Positions 16,389 to 26,401 of a stretch of DNA of 64,000 nt are shown piece by piece. The stretch is taken from contig LCLX01000001.1 in assembly GCA_001002285.1 (NCBI GenBank), positions 1-64,000 on the forward strand. The letters run 5' to 3'. This DNA comes from Microgenomates group bacterium GW2011_GWC1_46_15 (GTDB lineage Bacteria; Patescibacteria; Microgenomatia; UBA1400; UBA12028). Positions within the stretch are counted from its first letter, which is position 1. Every line of letters starts with the position of its first letter. The translations under genes were made by a program, and so were the position numbers. The notes under the pieces were generated by a model. The model saw only the letters and a list, made by a program, of their open reading frames with translations. It did no database searches and was not told where the DNA came from.

Positions 16389-18317
16389 TTAAGCGGCCGC
16401 CTGCAGTTGTGGTTGCGATAGCGGTTGACCAGCCGGCGCTGGAGCGTTTTGTGCCTGGCCAGAGAGTTGCGAGGCACTTCGTTTTTGTAATATTTCTTCA
16501 GGATTCGTTGTAATAAGGTCGTGTTCGTCTTGCGACGCAACGACGCGGATCGCGACATGATTTTGTCCGGCAAAAAATAATCCTTCACCAACGTCGCTTG
16601 CTATCAAAAACCTCCGCTCTCCTTCGGATAAGAAAAAGACTTGTGAGAGATAGGGGATCGCGGCAGACGACTGTTTCATTAAAAATTGAATGGACGAGTT
16701 TGTAACAATCGCTTTTCCAAAATCGTTGTTCAAAAAGTCCTCAACGTCCTGTGTGATCGTGGTGATGCCAAGATAATACTTGCGCGCGCGCTTCGCCATG
16801 GAGTGCAAGAAACTTGCGGAGTCTTTGTACTTCATAAAGTACCACGCCTCATCGACGATCAGAATGCGTTTTTTAAGGTTTTTCTTAATGCGTGTCCAAA
16901 CAAAATCAAGGATTAAAAACATCGCAATTGGGCGAAGTTCCTCTTCCATTTCTTTCACGGAAAACACAGTGAATTGATTTGTGATGTTGATGTTTGATTT
17001 TTGATCGAAAATACCACGGAATGACCCCTTGATGAATTTCTCCAGGCGCGCGGCGAGATTTTGGGACTCTTGGTTTTCCATTCCAAGAAGCGCTTTATAT
17101 AAATCTTCCATAAGCGGAGGTTCATTGGTTTGTGTTGCCGGATCGGGTGTAATTCCTTTGGCCTTGTATGCCGCGATGAGCGCGCGGTCGAGCATCGCGT
17201 CTTCGGTTGGAGAAAGCTCTCCCATCATAATTTTTAACAACGTATGAATGGAAATAATCTTCATTCCAAGCTCATTTTCACCCTCTTCATAGACCGCGCT
17301 CAAATCAAACGGATTGATTTTTTTAGGAGAACTAAACGTGAAGTTGATGTACTCGCCGCCAACGGATGTGCAAAGATCTTCGTACTCATGTTCGGGATCA
17401 AGAACAATGAGTTCGACATCAAACATGAGCTGGCGCAGAGCCTCAAGCTTCACGGCGTATGATTTTCCAGCACCGGATTTTGCAAACACCACCATGTTCG
17501 CGTTTTCCATACTAAACCGGTCGAAAATCACCAACGAATCATTGTGCTCATTTACGCCGTACAACAGGCCCGTGTCGCTTGTGAGTTCGGCTGAAGTGAA
17601 TGGGAATGTTGTCGCAAGCGACGTGGTGTCCATGTTGCGCGTGATCAAAAGTTTGTCCACGCCGATCGGGAGGGTGGTCTTAAACCCATCTTCAATTTGA
17701 AGCGCAGCAACCTTGCTCACAATAAGTAATGAGCCGAGCATGGAGCGGATTTTATTTGTTGTTTTATTGAGTTCTTCCAGTGAAACATCAGAAATAGTGA
17801 TATACAGTCCAAACTGGTAGAACCGTTCTGCGCCTTTTGCCAACTGTTCCTGGATTGATCGCGCGTCTTCTAGCTTAATTTCGGTATTAATATTACTCAG
17901 TTTTCCTTGCCGAATATCCGAACTAATTTCAGCCTCCATTTCAGTGATTTTCCGCCGTAAATCATCCAGAATCTTCTTTGATTCAACAGGGAAAATATGC
18001 ATAGAAATGTCCAATGAATGCGGGAAATTAATGAGTGGGGAGAGCCAGTTTGCCGGAACGGTTCTTGGGTAGCCAGCGACAAATAATGTGCGGATAAACA
18101 CATCATTGATTTTTTGGTATGAAAAATCCACCTCAATTGCTTCCGGCGCAATAATGTCTTGGATGCTCACAAGGCCGGATGAAAATCGGTCAAGATCTTC
18201 TTTTGAAGGAATATGGGGCTGAGTACTGGACGGGACAGTCGCCCCGCCGCTAGAGCTAGCGTTTTGCTGCGCAGAGTCTTTTTGTTTTGGTTTTAAAAAC
18301 GGAAATGTGATGGGCAT
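16389..18317 (-). CDS. virB4: VirB4-type ATPase of a type IV secretion system
   Basis: VirB4 is the conserved motor ATPase on the inner side of type IV secretion channels. The 642-residue protein has Walker A FAKSGAGKSYAVK at about 279-290, DPEHEYEDL shortly after, and Walker B KKRILIVDEAWYF near residue 500, followed by KRARKYYLGITTITQDVEDF. Residues 10-40 and the last 25 are low-complexity (Ser, Pro, Gln). It is divergent from a gene that encodes a TraC-like N-terminal domain, so functions joined in classical VirB4 may be split here. No relaxase or VirD4 gene is nearby. Confidence 0.9.
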   Translation of the reverse strand: MPITFPFLKPKQKDSAQQNASSSGGATVPSSTQPHIPSKEDLDRFSSGLVSIQDIIAPEAIEVDFSYQKINDVFIRTLFVAGYPRTVPANWLSPLINFPHSLDISMHIFPVESKKILDDLRRKITEMEAEISSDIRQGKLSNINTEIKLEDARSIQEQLAKGAERFYQFGLYITISDVSLEELNKTTNKIRSMLGSLLIVSKVAALQIEDGFKTTLPIGVDKLLITRNMDTTSLATTFPFTSAELTSDTGLLYGVNEHNDSLVIFDRFSMENANMVVFAKSGAGKSYAVKLEALRQLMFDVELIVLDPEHEYEDLCTSVGGEYINFTFSSPKKINPFDLSAVYEEGENELGMKIISIHTLLKIMMGELSPTEDAMLDRALIAAYKAKGITPDPATQTNEPPLMEDLYKALLGMENQESQNLAARLEKFIKGSFRGIFDQKSNINITNQFTVFSVKEMEEELRPIAMFLILDFVWTRIKKNLKKRILIVDEAWYFMKYKDSASFLHSMAKRARKYYLGITTITQDVEDFLNNDFGKAIVTNSSIQFLMKQSSAAIPYLSQVFFLSEGERRFLIASDVGEGLFFAGQNHVAIRVVASQDEHDLITTNPEEILQKRSASQLSGQAQNAPAPAGQPLSQPQLQAAA

Positions 18318-18343
18318 AGCAATGCACTCATGGTATCAGGCAT

Positions 18344-19366
18344 ATGTATGATGTTCAACACCGCGCCCCACGCCTACAATTTAATGCAATCCAATCAACA
18401 ACACAAAACTATCTCGAAATCTACGACGTTACAAACGATCTCGTCATTTTGCGCGATGGAACCGTGGCGCTTCTCCTGACGACAAACTCGCTCAACTTTG
18501 GACTGCTTTCCGAAGAAGAACAGGACTCGATCATTTACACGTACGCCGGCTTATTAAACTCACTCTCTTTCCCCATTGAAATCGTGATTCGGTCGCAGAA
18601 AAAAGATATTTCCGTGTATCTTCATTATGTTGAAGAACTTGAACAAAAAAATCCGATGCCAATTCGCAAAACGCAGATCCGCCGGTACCGCGAGTTTATT
18701 CAGGAGTTGGTAAAAGAACGGAATATTTTAGACAAGAAATTTTATATCGCAATTCCATTTGCGGGAGCGTCGCTATCGCTTTCCGGCGCGATTCCGAACA
18801 TTAAGAAAGAAAAAACGTTTTCTTTAGATAAAGCGTATGTTCTCGAAAAAGCAAAAACAGACCTGGAGCCCAAACGCGACCACTTGATCGCGCAGTTTGC
18901 CCGCATCGGACTATATGCCCGCCAGCTCACAACGCAGGAAATTATTCATCTCATGTACACGATTTATAATCCTGGGACGTCTGAAGGACAGAGAATGACG
19001 GATACGGGAAGTTACACAACGCCGCTTGTTGAGGCGAGCTTGCAAGGAGTGATGAGTCAGCCAGCGCTGCAGTCGTTCACAAAAGATGCGGATATGGGTG
19101 AAAAAGTAGCACCGACACCAGCGCCACAAGCGCAAACCCCAGCACAAACGCCCCCACCAACTCAATTGGAAGAAAAACCCATCGTGCAACAATCCGCGCA
19201 ACCACCCCAATCAGAAAAAACGAGTGGAACTGTCCGCATTATTCCTCCAGGAGAGCCGGTAAAAATTCAGCCACCGACAATGCCAATAACGCCAACGATG
19301 CCAGGAGCATCAGTACCAACACCATCAACGCTCCAGAATTTACAAACTCCAACACCGGTGGTTTAA
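18344..19366 (+). CDS. TraC-like domain protein, type IV secretion associated
   Basis: Residues 1-210 resemble the separate TraC/VirB4 N-terminal-like domain found next to CPR secretion ATPases, with YLEIYDVTNDLVILRDGTVA and LLNSLSFPIEIVIRSQKKD. There is no ATPase motif. Residues 230-340 are a low-complexity tail rich in Pro, Gln and Thr. The gene is divergent from virB4. Its stop overlaps by four bases the original stop of the convergent prgI reading frame (19363-19365). Family assignment is by pattern, not by search. Confidence 0.65.
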   Translation: MYDVQHRAPRLQFNAIQSTTQNYLEIYDVTNDLVILRDGTVALLLTTNSLNFGLLSEEEQDSIIYTYAGLLNSLSFPIEIVIRSQKKDISVYLHYVEELEQKNPMPIRKTQIRRYREFIQELVKERNILDKKFYIAIPFAGASLSLSGAIPNIKKEKTFSLDKAYVLEKAKTDLEPKRDHLIAQFARIGLYARQLTTQEIIHLMYTIYNPGTSEGQRMTDTGSYTTPLVEASLQGVMSQPALQSFTKDADMGEKVAPTPAPQAQTPAQTPPPTQLEEKPIVQQSAQPPQSEKTSGTVRIIPPGEPVKIQPPTMPITPTMPGASVPTPSTLQNLQTPTPVV

Positions 19367-20425
19367 TTTTTCGCGCGGATTTCCAGAGGCCCAAGAATAG
19401 CGTTATTCATCGAAAGCGTGATTGGATCAAACGTAAACCCGTCTTTTTCTGTGGTAATGCGGTACTCGCCAGACTTGAGTGGGGATGTTGAGAAAAACTG
19501 ACCAAGTCTCCAACACCATGCCAACGACAACGTTAGGGGTCGTTGGTGTTTTTGGAAAGGGGAGCATTGTGTTTACCGTAGCCTTCGTTGCGGTATCCGT
19601 TGCTTGTGATGAAAACGCAACTTGATCGGAATGATAGTGAAGCACATCTGGCGCTGCTTTTTGTGGTTGTAGCGCTTGTTCAGGCTTAATTCCTTGAGCA
19701 GTGTCACGGGCAACAGAAACAGGTTTTTCTCGCGCAATAGTCACGGTTTTATTTATCCCGGGAAGCACGCGGTCTTTCAACTCTCTTTGTTCTTTGATTT
19801 TTGAGAGTGAAATAATGCCGCGCATTTTTGACGGATCCTGCGCGTGTAAACTATGCATCGTAACAACGAGCGATGGTTTTTCAGCATACTCATCAAGCAT
19901 ATTTGGTCCACCACTGGAAACGGTAACATTCTTTGCCGCGGGAGTAGTGTCGTATAACTGCTGAAGCGCCGCGACCCTATCATATATTTCTTGATCAAAC
20001 TCATCCCGCACGACTGGTTTTGCGATGGACTCAAAATACGCCTGTGCACGCGATGACCTGCTTTTTGCCGAACTCATCGGAAGTGGCGCAGTAGCCACGG
20101 TTTGCGAGCGCGTATATGAAAAAAGATCCGGCACGCGCAATGATTTTTTCCAGTTGAACTTTGTTGGGTTGTAAATGGCGCGGATAAACGCGAGAAACCA
20201 TTGGTCGAGTGGCCGTTCCTCAAGCGGGAGAAACGCGAGCGCTGCTCCAGCTAGGACAAAGATAATAATAAGCGGAAACTTAAAAATCTGAGGAAGATTC
20301 GAAGAATATGTTAAAAATGCAAGCACGCCGCCCGACGCCAGTTCAAAAAACTGTTTCAGTGTCATGTTTCCAATGAGATGGAACTCGTATGACGTTACAT
20401 TCTGTGGGACAGGATGCTCTTGCAT
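19363..20425 (-). pseudogene. PrgI family inner-membrane protein, frameshifted near its C-terminus
   Basis: PrgI-type proteins are VirB3-like membrane parts of type IV secretion systems. The N-terminus is intact: VPQNVTSYEFHLIGNMTLKQ, then two membrane helices at about 28-46 and 50-68, then PLEERPLDQWFLAFIRAIYNPTKFNW. The ORF runs to 19427, but after NVVVGMVLE (about 19512) the reading becomes nonsense. A different frame then encodes LGQFFSTSPLKSGEYRITTE and more, ending in EIRAKN at the TAA 19365-19363. That tail is the expected beta-sandwich ending. The piece normally lying between these two motifs is missing, so a deletion not divisible by three, or an assembly collapse, occurred near 19504-19512. 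TACAAT at 20437-20432 lies six bases before the ATG. Confidence 0.78.
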
Positions 20426-20458
20426 GAAAACATTGTAGCAGAGAAGAAGGGCGACCGA

Positions 20459-21433
20459 TTATTGCGTAACCGCAGTGGTGATAATTTCGATGTGAGTGGG
20501 AAGCCCCTGTGCATTTTTTGCCGTTCCACCAAAGCGGTAATAGGGAATATATGTTTGATCGGATGAAGTAAAACGGTACTCAATGTGTACAGAGTCAAAC
20601 ACAGCTTCGGTAAGAGCGCTAAGTGATAAAACATTTCCACCAACGATAGCAGAAGAAACAACTGTTCCTTTTCCACCCCGCAAGTTTTCAAGAGCCTGAT
20701 TCATAGAAAGAGGAGTAATGTTTTTATCTTGTGTGGGTTGTGGTGGAACTATACTAAACTTCAGCTTTGCAATAGTCCCATCTGAACGAACAAAGGCCAA
20801 TGCGGTTGGAGCAATTGTGCTTTCAAAGAAAACAGGGTATTCGTTGAGTGAAAATATAAAAGGAATGCTTGCAAGGTTTGCAACGATCCGATCTGCTTTT
20901 TCAAGATCATGTGTTTCTAAGAAAAATAATGTATTTTTTCTATCAGGCAACAGGTGTTCTGTGTTAAAACCCAAAGAAGCAAGAAGGATTTCGGCGTTTT
21001 GAATACTGTTTGTAAATGTTTGTTCCAACTGAAAGGTTGTTTTTGACGGCGATCCTCCTTGGCGGGAATACTCGACAGAACGGGAAACTTTGCTGTATGA
21101 AATTTCTTCCTGCGTTGATGGATTTGTCCATACTCCCGCGTATGTTCCGGGTGGAAGAGCAAGTTTTTTAGCAAGAGCGGAAGCAAACTCTTCTGGTAAC
21201 TGAGTTTTTCCGCTGGTATATGTTGCAAGTGTTAGGGGAAGAGTTGGCGCTGTTCCGGTGAAAGAAAATGATTGTATTGAAAGTTTTGGAACAATAGCAG
21301 GAATGTTTTGTTCAGCGCCTTCGGGCAGGGTGGGTTTTTTAGAACGTGAAAAGAGCACAAACCCAATGGCGAGCACCATGATAACAATACATAGAATAAT
21401 CCAAGATGATTTTTTTGAAAAAGTGAAGTTCAT
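20459..21433 (-). CDS. anchored extracytoplasmic protein of unknown function
   Basis: I do not recognise this family. From ATG 21433 the protein starts MNFTFSKKSSWIILCIVIMV, a basic start plus one membrane helix (about residues 9-28), followed by about 290 residues that are predicted to lie outside and are beta-rich. The ATG overlaps the stop of the upstream M23-like gene as ATGA, so the two are translationally coupled. Context suggests a helper of the secretion apparatus. Confidence 0.6.
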   Translation of the reverse strand: MNFTFSKKSSWIILCIVIMVLAIGFVLFSRSKKPTLPEGAEQNIPAIVPKLSIQSFSFTGTAPTLPLTLATYTSGKTQLPEEFASALAKKLALPPGTYAGVWTNPSTQEEISYSKVSRSVEYSRQGGSPSKTTFQLEQTFTNSIQNAEILLASLGFNTEHLLPDRKNTLFFLETHDLEKADRIVANLASIPFIFSLNEYPVFFESTIAPTALAFVRSDGTIAKLKFSIVPPQPTQDKNITPLSMNQALENLRGGKGTVVSSAIVGGNVLSLSALTEAVFDSVHIEYRFTSSDQTYIPYYRFGGTAKNAQGLPTHIEIITTAVTQ

Positions 21434-24400
21434 AATGTACTCGTATTGTATCCCGGATCGCATTTCGACCGAACTTCTCCATCCATTATTGGTGGTTCCT
21501 GGACGATTTCATCACGGTATGCCCCGTGAACCTCATAGTGTACGTGTGGCCCCGTTGAATGGCCGCTACTATTTACCGTTCCAATAACGTCTCCAATAGA
21601 AACAGAAGCCTCTGTCCCCGCACCAAAGTTACCAAAATCGTTGAGGTGTCCAAAGAAAAACACGAGATCTTTTCCGTTTATTGTTGACTTAAGGATGACG
21701 TGGTTTCCGTACCCACAATCTATGCCGAATGCACTAGCAATACTACAAATTCCAAATCCTTCTGGGTAAAATGTTGCAACTCCGGGATACGGAGCGTATA
21801 CCGGAGCACCCGTTGGCGCACCAATGTCAATCGCTTGTCCACCAAGTCCTGGTCCTACACCACACACATTTTGCCCGGAAAGCCCCGTTTCACACCCATG
21901 ATGAACGCCGTGAGTGCCACCACCGAGCCGTGAAGAATAAACATCGAGTCCATTCACTTGTCCGCTCGTTGGCCAGCATCCCTGATTACCAACTCCAGTT
22001 GCGTATATTGCAGAACGAATACTGCCTTCTACTGATGTTTGAAATGCCAACTGCCGTTGTTGTTGTGTAAGTGCCCCCCATCCCAAAACTCCAAGCCCTG
22101 TTGTGGCGACAACCGCTCCGGAGAATCCGCCGACCGTTCCAAGCCCCGCGCTTAACTGAGTCATAAAAGATGAAAATCCGGCACCAAGCCCAGTGAAAAA
22201 TTTTGTTAGTCCACCTAGGGCCCATTTTCCAACAGCAGCAAAAAGATTTTTTGTTACTCCAAGGAGACCCGAAAGATTTGCGACTCCTTGTGAAAAAAAC
22301 CACTTTGCTCCTTGCCAAATTGCCCATCCAATAAGACCCAAAATAAGTGCGATCGCGGCCATAATACCGGCAAGGATCGCGAGCAACAACTTGAGTTGTT
22401 TCCCAGTCATCTCAACAAGCTTGTTGTATGCGTCTTGAATAATTGGGCCAAGAACTGGAATTTGCGAAGCAATTTGAATAACTTGGTTGAGTTTTTCAAT
22501 GGCGGCAGCGGCTTCAGGTCCAAGAACGCCAGCGGCTAATATCGTAAGCACAAATTGACCCAACTGCCGGTCAAGATTGTTTTTATCCTGCGCGCCAGTA
22601 AACATTGGCGAGTTTTGTCCGGCAGAAAATCCCTCACCCATGAATTCGCTCAACGCGCTTCCGGCCTCAAACAGCCCATCGTCACCGATATTTTGAAGAT
22701 ACAAAAACTGCACAAAATCCTGGCTCACGCCGTACTGCATAAAAAGCTGGTACAGCTGAGTTGTTTTCTCTTTTTGATGAAGCTGTTTCCATACCGTTGC
22801 AGAAAACGGTGTCGTAGGCGCGAATTGATTCACTAAGTATTCCTGTATGCCTTGTGGTTGGCCAAGAAAATTCTGTATATGTTGATTGAGGGTTCCGCGG
22901 AAACGAGCACCGGCCTGATTTGGCTGAGGGGAAGTGCCATACAATCCCGCGGCAACCTCCTTAAATCCGAACGCCTGCAGCGCTTTTTCAACACCTAGCG
23001 TTACTTGCGGCCGCACCCCGTGTGTGGGATCGGCATACAATACGCCGTTTTGATGCGTGAGCGCATAGATTTGTTGGCGGTGCGCGGAAATATAATGCAA
23101 AAAGAATGACTGCCAAGAGAATGCTTGCACTCCGGCGGCTTTTGCGCGTGCGATCTCGGCCTCAAGATTTCTTTGTATCGTTGGACTTTGAAAAAGATCA
23201 CTAAACAACCGTTCAAACGCTTTTTCATCCATCCGATCAACATTTGCTCGTGTAATTGCCAACGCTTTAAGTCGCAAAAGTACACCGTTAATATCTTGTT
23301 CGGGCACATGAATAGTTGTTAAAAATGTGCGGAGGTTTTTTTCAAGTGAGTCGGTATATGCCTCAGACGAGCGGATATCGGAGCCCGCTTTTTGATTAAA
23401 CTCCGCGATTTTTTGAAGATTTGCTTCAAGCTCTTTACCATTTTCTTGATTTTTTAAAACGCCGCTGAATGTTGCGTTATCAATATTCTGTGCGATGGTT
23501 GCGGGTGTAATGGAGGCAAACTGCTGGGCAAACCGCTTTTTTGCCTGCACCTTGTTTTCAAACAATTTTCCATTTGTGGAGTTGAGCGCATCGAATAGCG
23601 CGTCTTGGAATGATCTCTTTGTTTGCGCGCGAATCATGATATCGCGGAACAACCGAAGTCGGGCGCCCGTTTTTCCAACATCTTCTGGCCGGAGTTTTTG
23701 CAGTTCAAGCAAAATAAATGGATATAACTCGTCGCGCGACTTAAAAAATGTGTTACGGAATACCACAAACTGCTGGTCATTTACACCATACGAAGCAGCG
23801 ATACCACGAAGCACCGCCTCACGGATGCGTTCAGCCTCTTTGAGATACGCAATGTTAAACTTGTCGACGTCTTGCGCACGCGCATACAGGTCTTTATCAA
23901 TAGGCTGGGGCGGTTTTTGTTCCTCCTGTTTCTTTTTCTCCTTTTCCTCCTTCTCTTTCTTCTTGTCTTTTTCGATGATGGGAATTGGAATACCAGCACC
24001 ACCGCTAGTTTCTCCTTGTGCCTTCACAACTTCTTCTGCAGTCTCTTCCTCTTTTTTGAGTTCTTCTATCGCCCCAATGGGCAAAACGATTGACTGCGCT
24101 TCTTCCAAACACGCAACCAGCAACGCCGCATCATCAATGTCATTCTGCTTGCGCGCCGGCGTATATCCCTCAAGTTTTACCGCGCCAAATCGCGCGCTTT
24201 GCGCCCGTTCATTAAATACTTGCTGCTTATGAAAAATGTCGAGATCAAACTCTTCGGGAATTTGCAGGCGAATGGTAATCAGCAAACTCAAGAGTTTATT
24301 GAGTGAAATATGATATCCGCCATCACTGTCCGGTGTTACGGCGAGCTCGGCGAGCAGAACATCGCGCCCCGCATTTGTCTGAAGCTCATGCAAGAGATGT

Positions 24401-24519
24401 GCCGCATTCTCAATATCGCGCTGAGAAAACGGAACTTTTTGCAAGCGGTACACAACACTCTGAAGCTTGTGATTTGTAAGCCGTACTTCTGGAAAAAACT
24501 TTCGCGCAGCGTCTGCCAT
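21430..24519 (-). CDS. large membrane protein with C-terminal M23 (LytM-like) domain lacking one zinc-ligand His
   Basis: The 1029-residue protein has a long helical N-terminal part (about 1-650) with a highly charged Lys/Glu stretch near residues 185-210, membrane segments near 715-745 and 800-830, and an extracytoplasmic C-terminal M23 domain (about 900-1020). M23 enzymes cut peptidoglycan cross-bridges. The domain keeps the Asp of the first motif, GHL, and the final GPHVHYEV, but the first motif reads GQAID instead of HxGxD, so one zinc ligand is replaced. Two His residues (HGVHHG) lie about 28 residues upstream. It may be inactive or a regulator, as for some LytM proteins. TACAAT at 24531-24526 lies six bases before the ATG, which decides the start over an upstream alternative. 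Confidence 0.75.
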   Translation of the reverse strand: MADAARKFFPEVRLTNHKLQSVVYRLQKVPFSQRDIENAAHLLHELQTNAGRDVLLAELAVTPDSDGGYHISLNKLLSLLITIRLQIPEEFDLDIFHKQQVFNERAQSARFGAVKLEGYTPARKQNDIDDAALLVACLEEAQSIVLPIGAIEELKKEEETAEEVVKAQGETSGGAGIPIPIIEKDKKKEKEEKEKKKQEEQKPPQPIDKDLYARAQDVDKFNIAYLKEAERIREAVLRGIAASYGVNDQQFVVFRNTFFKSRDELYPFILLELQKLRPEDVGKTGARLRLFRDIMIRAQTKRSFQDALFDALNSTNGKLFENKVQAKKRFAQQFASITPATIAQNIDNATFSGVLKNQENGKELEANLQKIAEFNQKAGSDIRSSEAYTDSLEKNLRTFLTTIHVPEQDINGVLLRLKALAITRANVDRMDEKAFERLFSDLFQSPTIQRNLEAEIARAKAAGVQAFSWQSFFLHYISAHRQQIYALTHQNGVLYADPTHGVRPQVTLGVEKALQAFGFKEVAAGLYGTSPQPNQAGARFRGTLNQHIQNFLGQPQGIQEYLVNQFAPTTPFSATVWKQLHQKEKTTQLYQLFMQYGVSQDFVQFLYLQNIGDDGLFEAGSALSEFMGEGFSAGQNSPMFTGAQDKNNLDRQLGQFVLTILAAGVLGPEAAAAIEKLNQVIQIASQIPVLGPIIQDAYNKLVEMTGKQLKLLLAILAGIMAAIALILGLIGWAIWQGAKWFFSQGVANLSGLLGVTKNLFAAVGKWALGGLTKFFTGLGAGFSSFMTQLSAGLGTVGGFSGAVVATTGLGVLGWGALTQQQRQLAFQTSVEGSIRSAIYATGVGNQGCWPTSGQVNGLDVYSSRLGGGTHGVHHGCETGLSGQNVCGVGPGLGGQAIDIGAPTGAPVYAPYPGVATFYPEGFGICSIASAFGIDCGYGNHVILKSTINGKDLVFFFGHLNDFGNFGAGTEASVSIGDVIGTVNSSGHSTGPHVHYEVHGAYRDEIVQEPPIMDGEVRSKCDPGYNTSTL

Positions 24520-24543
24520 ATCCGTATTGTATCTCAAACATGA

Positions 24544-26322
24544 TTACGAGATTGAAGAAAAAGAGGCGGACATCACCCGATTGAGAGGAAGAAGGGTGGA
24601 TTGAATAAGCTCGCTCGCTCCAACGCGGCCAAACTGAAAAAAATCTGTTGCGGTTGGATCAGAAAACTCCCCGGCCCCCGTTGTTGTGCGCGAATCATCA
24701 GCAAAACTATTCTTTTCCCACGTCAGCTCGCACCGCCAACACACACCGCACTCACCAACAAAGTCTGTGTTTCCGCACGCGACACATGTTCCTTGTTTGA
24801 AGTTCTGGTCAAACCGTTCTTTGCCGATCAACTGCGCAATTTGATCCTTAGTAAACACGTGGCCACGGTCTTTAATCGCGGTAAACAACTCAGCCGAACC
24901 CATGCTCGGCAACCCAAGCCCCTGCATAAATGAGGTGCTGTTTGCCATTTCGGTAAACCGCGTGAGTCCGCCAAAACTTCCAACCGTACAATCTAAACCA
25001 GAGTACATGCGGGATAAAACATTTCCCATAGAAGGAGCCTTTTCAACCAAAGAGAGAAGATGAGTATTGCGTTGTTTCTGTAGTTGAATATCTGTCGTGT
25101 GGGCAGAGCGGTTTTCTGGATTAAAACTTTCTGTATATTGTGCGAGTGCTGCTTGAGTATCAAATGTTTTTTTCTTGTGCAGAAACGTATTCATGACGAT
25201 GTCGAGGGCAACACGATTGAGGACGAACTCCCGCGTGTGATCAATGATGCCGTGCGCGCGGAGACGTTCAAACCGCGCATATTCTTCCAATAATACCGTC
25301 GAAATATACTCTGTGGCAGATTGAATAACTGGAGACAGTTCAGAAAACTGACCAAGCGCAGTTTGTTGTTCTATAAAAAGTTGTTTGAATTTTTCATGCG
25401 ATTGGAGCTGGGCAATCATCTCGCCAAAAAACTCCATCGCTCCTAAGGGCTGATAGTGTGAATCAACTGTAAAGACGGTATTCATAATATCGTTTTCGGT
25501 TGGCCGCACTGCAGAATCTTTTTGAGCAAACTGCAGTGCCCGCACTTGTTCTTCATGCCCAAGCCGATTAAGGTATTGATGAATCAATACAACTCGCTGT
25601 TTTCCTTCAGGAAGCCAGGGAACATATACCTCTTGCCACACATTCCAAAATGCTGTTTTCCCGGGATACACATCAAGATTTTGTGGAAGAACAAAAAAAT
25701 GTTTGGGCCCAACAAGTGGCCGGCGCGTTTCATCTACATGTTTTTGCAAATCAATGTCATGAGGGAGGGCGCCTTCATATGGGACAAGGCCCGCCGGGAT
25801 TGTCTCTCCATCTACATATTCTAGAAGCGCATGTGGACATATAGTATTGAACTCCTGAATAACTGTAGCAACACGTTCAACCTGTTTTTTTTCCAGAACA
25901 AACCGCGCGCGATATTCCGCATTTGCCGCGTGTTCAACCGCCCGCGCGCTTAAATCACGCAAATCATCATTTCCGTGATCCGGACTCAGGAGGCGCAACG
26001 CCCCATCTTCTTGTGGTTCGATAGTAAGATAGCGCTGATCGTATACGGGAAAGCCAAGAATTTCTTTGAGTGCGTCGGTAAGTTGACGGCCGACAATTGC
26101 AGAAAGTTCAAACTTGATCTTTTCATATCTTTGTTGCGGTGACTCATGTTCGTATTTTTTGAAAAGATTGGGAAGAATGTAATCAAACACGTGGGAAAGG
26201 TTGAAGTGAGCGGCAACTTCGTGATTATTTTGTTGTCGTTTGGGCTGTTCAAATAGTTCCGATTGTCCAAATTGGTTGCGTTGATCAAACTGAATAGACT
26301 CAATAGTAGTGGTGCGCGCCAT
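24544..26322 (-). CDS. unknown 592-aa protein with C-terminal zinc ribbon, under a riboswitch
   Basis: I do not recognise the family. The protein is soluble, mostly helical and acidic, with no signal peptide or membrane helix. Near residue 520 there is a four-Cys zinc ribbon, CVACGNTDFVGECGVCWRC. It lies in the secretion gene cluster, upstream of and codirectional with the M23-like gene. The only ribosome site, GAGGGG at 26333-26328, is inside the 3' arm of a hairpin whose T-run ends at the start codon. A cobalamin riboswitch lies just upstream, so expression should respond to vitamin B12. Nothing in the protein itself points to B12 use. Confidence 0.6.
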   Translation of the reverse strand: MARTTTIESIQFDQRNQFGQSELFEQPKRQQNNHEVAAHFNLSHVFDYILPNLFKKYEHESPQQRYEKIKFELSAIVGRQLTDALKEILGFPVYDQRYLTIEPQEDGALRLLSPDHGNDDLRDLSARAVEHAANAEYRARFVLEKKQVERVATVIQEFNTICPHALLEYVDGETIPAGLVPYEGALPHDIDLQKHVDETRRPLVGPKHFFVLPQNLDVYPGKTAFWNVWQEVYVPWLPEGKQRVVLIHQYLNRLGHEEQVRALQFAQKDSAVRPTENDIMNTVFTVDSHYQPLGAMEFFGEMIAQLQSHEKFKQLFIEQQTALGQFSELSPVIQSATEYISTVLLEEYARFERLRAHGIIDHTREFVLNRVALDIVMNTFLHKKKTFDTQAALAQYTESFNPENRSAHTTDIQLQKQRNTHLLSLVEKAPSMGNVLSRMYSGLDCTVGSFGGLTRFTEMANSTSFMQGLGLPSMGSAELFTAIKDRGHVFTKDQIAQLIGKERFDQNFKQGTCVACGNTDFVGECGVCWRCELTWEKNSFADDSRTTTGAGEFSDPTATDFFQFGRVGASELIQSTLLPLNRVMSASFSSIS

Positions 26323-26344
26323 AAAAACCCCTCTTGAGGAGGGG
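26323..26344 (-). terminator. intrinsic terminator / SD-sequestering hairpin of the riboswitch
   Basis: On the minus strand the stem CCCCTC-CTCAA-GAGGGG (26344-26328) is followed by TTTTT directly before the ATG at 26322. It can act as a terminator, and because GAGGGG is also the ribosome site it can block translation as well. Confidence 0.75.
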
Positions 26345-26401
26345 ATAATGTTTCAACCAAGCGCACTCGCGTGCGTGTGCATCTCCCTCGCTCGGAGATC
26401 A

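Noticed and set aside
23495..24232. Plus-strand ORF of 245 codons inside the M23-like gene
   Set aside because: It is Ser/Phe/Cys-rich low-complexity sequence, the typical shadow of a Lys/Glu-rich gene on the other strand.
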